Source of the DNA: Saprospiraceae bacterium
GTDB taxonomy: Bacteria; Bacteroidota; Bacteroidia; Chitinophagales; Saprospiraceae
Direction of reading: 5' to 3'
DNA length: 5,966 nt
Assembly: GCA_023300255.1 (NCBI GenBank)
Contig: JALZWC010000293.1
Location: 1 to 5,966 of the forward strand
A program made the translations under genes and the position numbers. The notes beneath the pieces are model-generated. The model had not been told where the DNA came from and did not search any database. It was given only the letters and a program-made list of their open reading frames with translations. Numbering within the stretch: the stretch's first letter is position 1; each line of letters opens with the position of its first letter. Below are positions 5,944 through 5,966 of the stretch, piece after piece.

Positions 5944-5966
5944 TATTACTCCTTATCAGGTAGCTA

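Noticed and set aside
5904..5963. Small plus-strand frame of 19 codons (starts MLTNLPHRY)
   Set aside because: It is very short, has no ribosome-binding or promoter signal, and is built largely from the ACATAG repeat.

Overview
The window looks like chromosomal DNA from a free-living member of the Bacteroidota. The evidence is AT-rich sequence, coding regions without clear Shine-Dalgarno sites, a TAnnTTTG-type promoter element (TACATTTG at 4925-4932), and a leucine-rich-repeat protein ending in a type IX secretion (T9SS) sorting domain. The SprB-like repeat in that protein and a DUF1761 membrane protein of the form common in this phylum agree. A Saprospiraceae-like or flavobacterial source is plausible, but the genus cannot be fixed from the sequence.

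Layout. Positions 1-225 are intergenic, with AT-rich direct and inverted repeats (1-54) and a perfect 10-bp inverted repeat (55-83). Positions 226-738 (+) encode a four-helix DUF1761 membrane protein. It converges on a large minus-strand gene, and the two share a strong bidirectional terminator at 756-792. That minus-strand gene (2631 down to 850) encodes a secreted protein with twelve plant-type 24-residue LRRs, a capping region, one SprB-like domain and a T9SS C-terminal domain. A 324-bp divergent intergenic region (2632-2955) carries two small hairpins. Positions 2956-4917 (+) encode a 653-residue exported protein that I do not recognise. After 52 bp comes a subfamily-I haloalkane dehalogenase (4970-5863, +), probably with its own promoter. 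The last 103 bp are noncoding and contain a short ACATAG repeat.

The genes do not form an obvious pathway. Two encode exported proteins transcribed divergently from a shared regulatory region: the LRR protein is probably a cell-surface adhesion or recognition factor, and the other is unknown. The DUF1761 protein and the dehalogenase look like independent single genes. I see no mobile element, CRISPR array, RNA gene or defence locus. The best candidate for new biology is the unrecognised exported protein at 2956-4917. The next most interesting points are the plant-type LRR surface protein, with traces of recent repeat homogenisation, and the complete dehalogenase active site.
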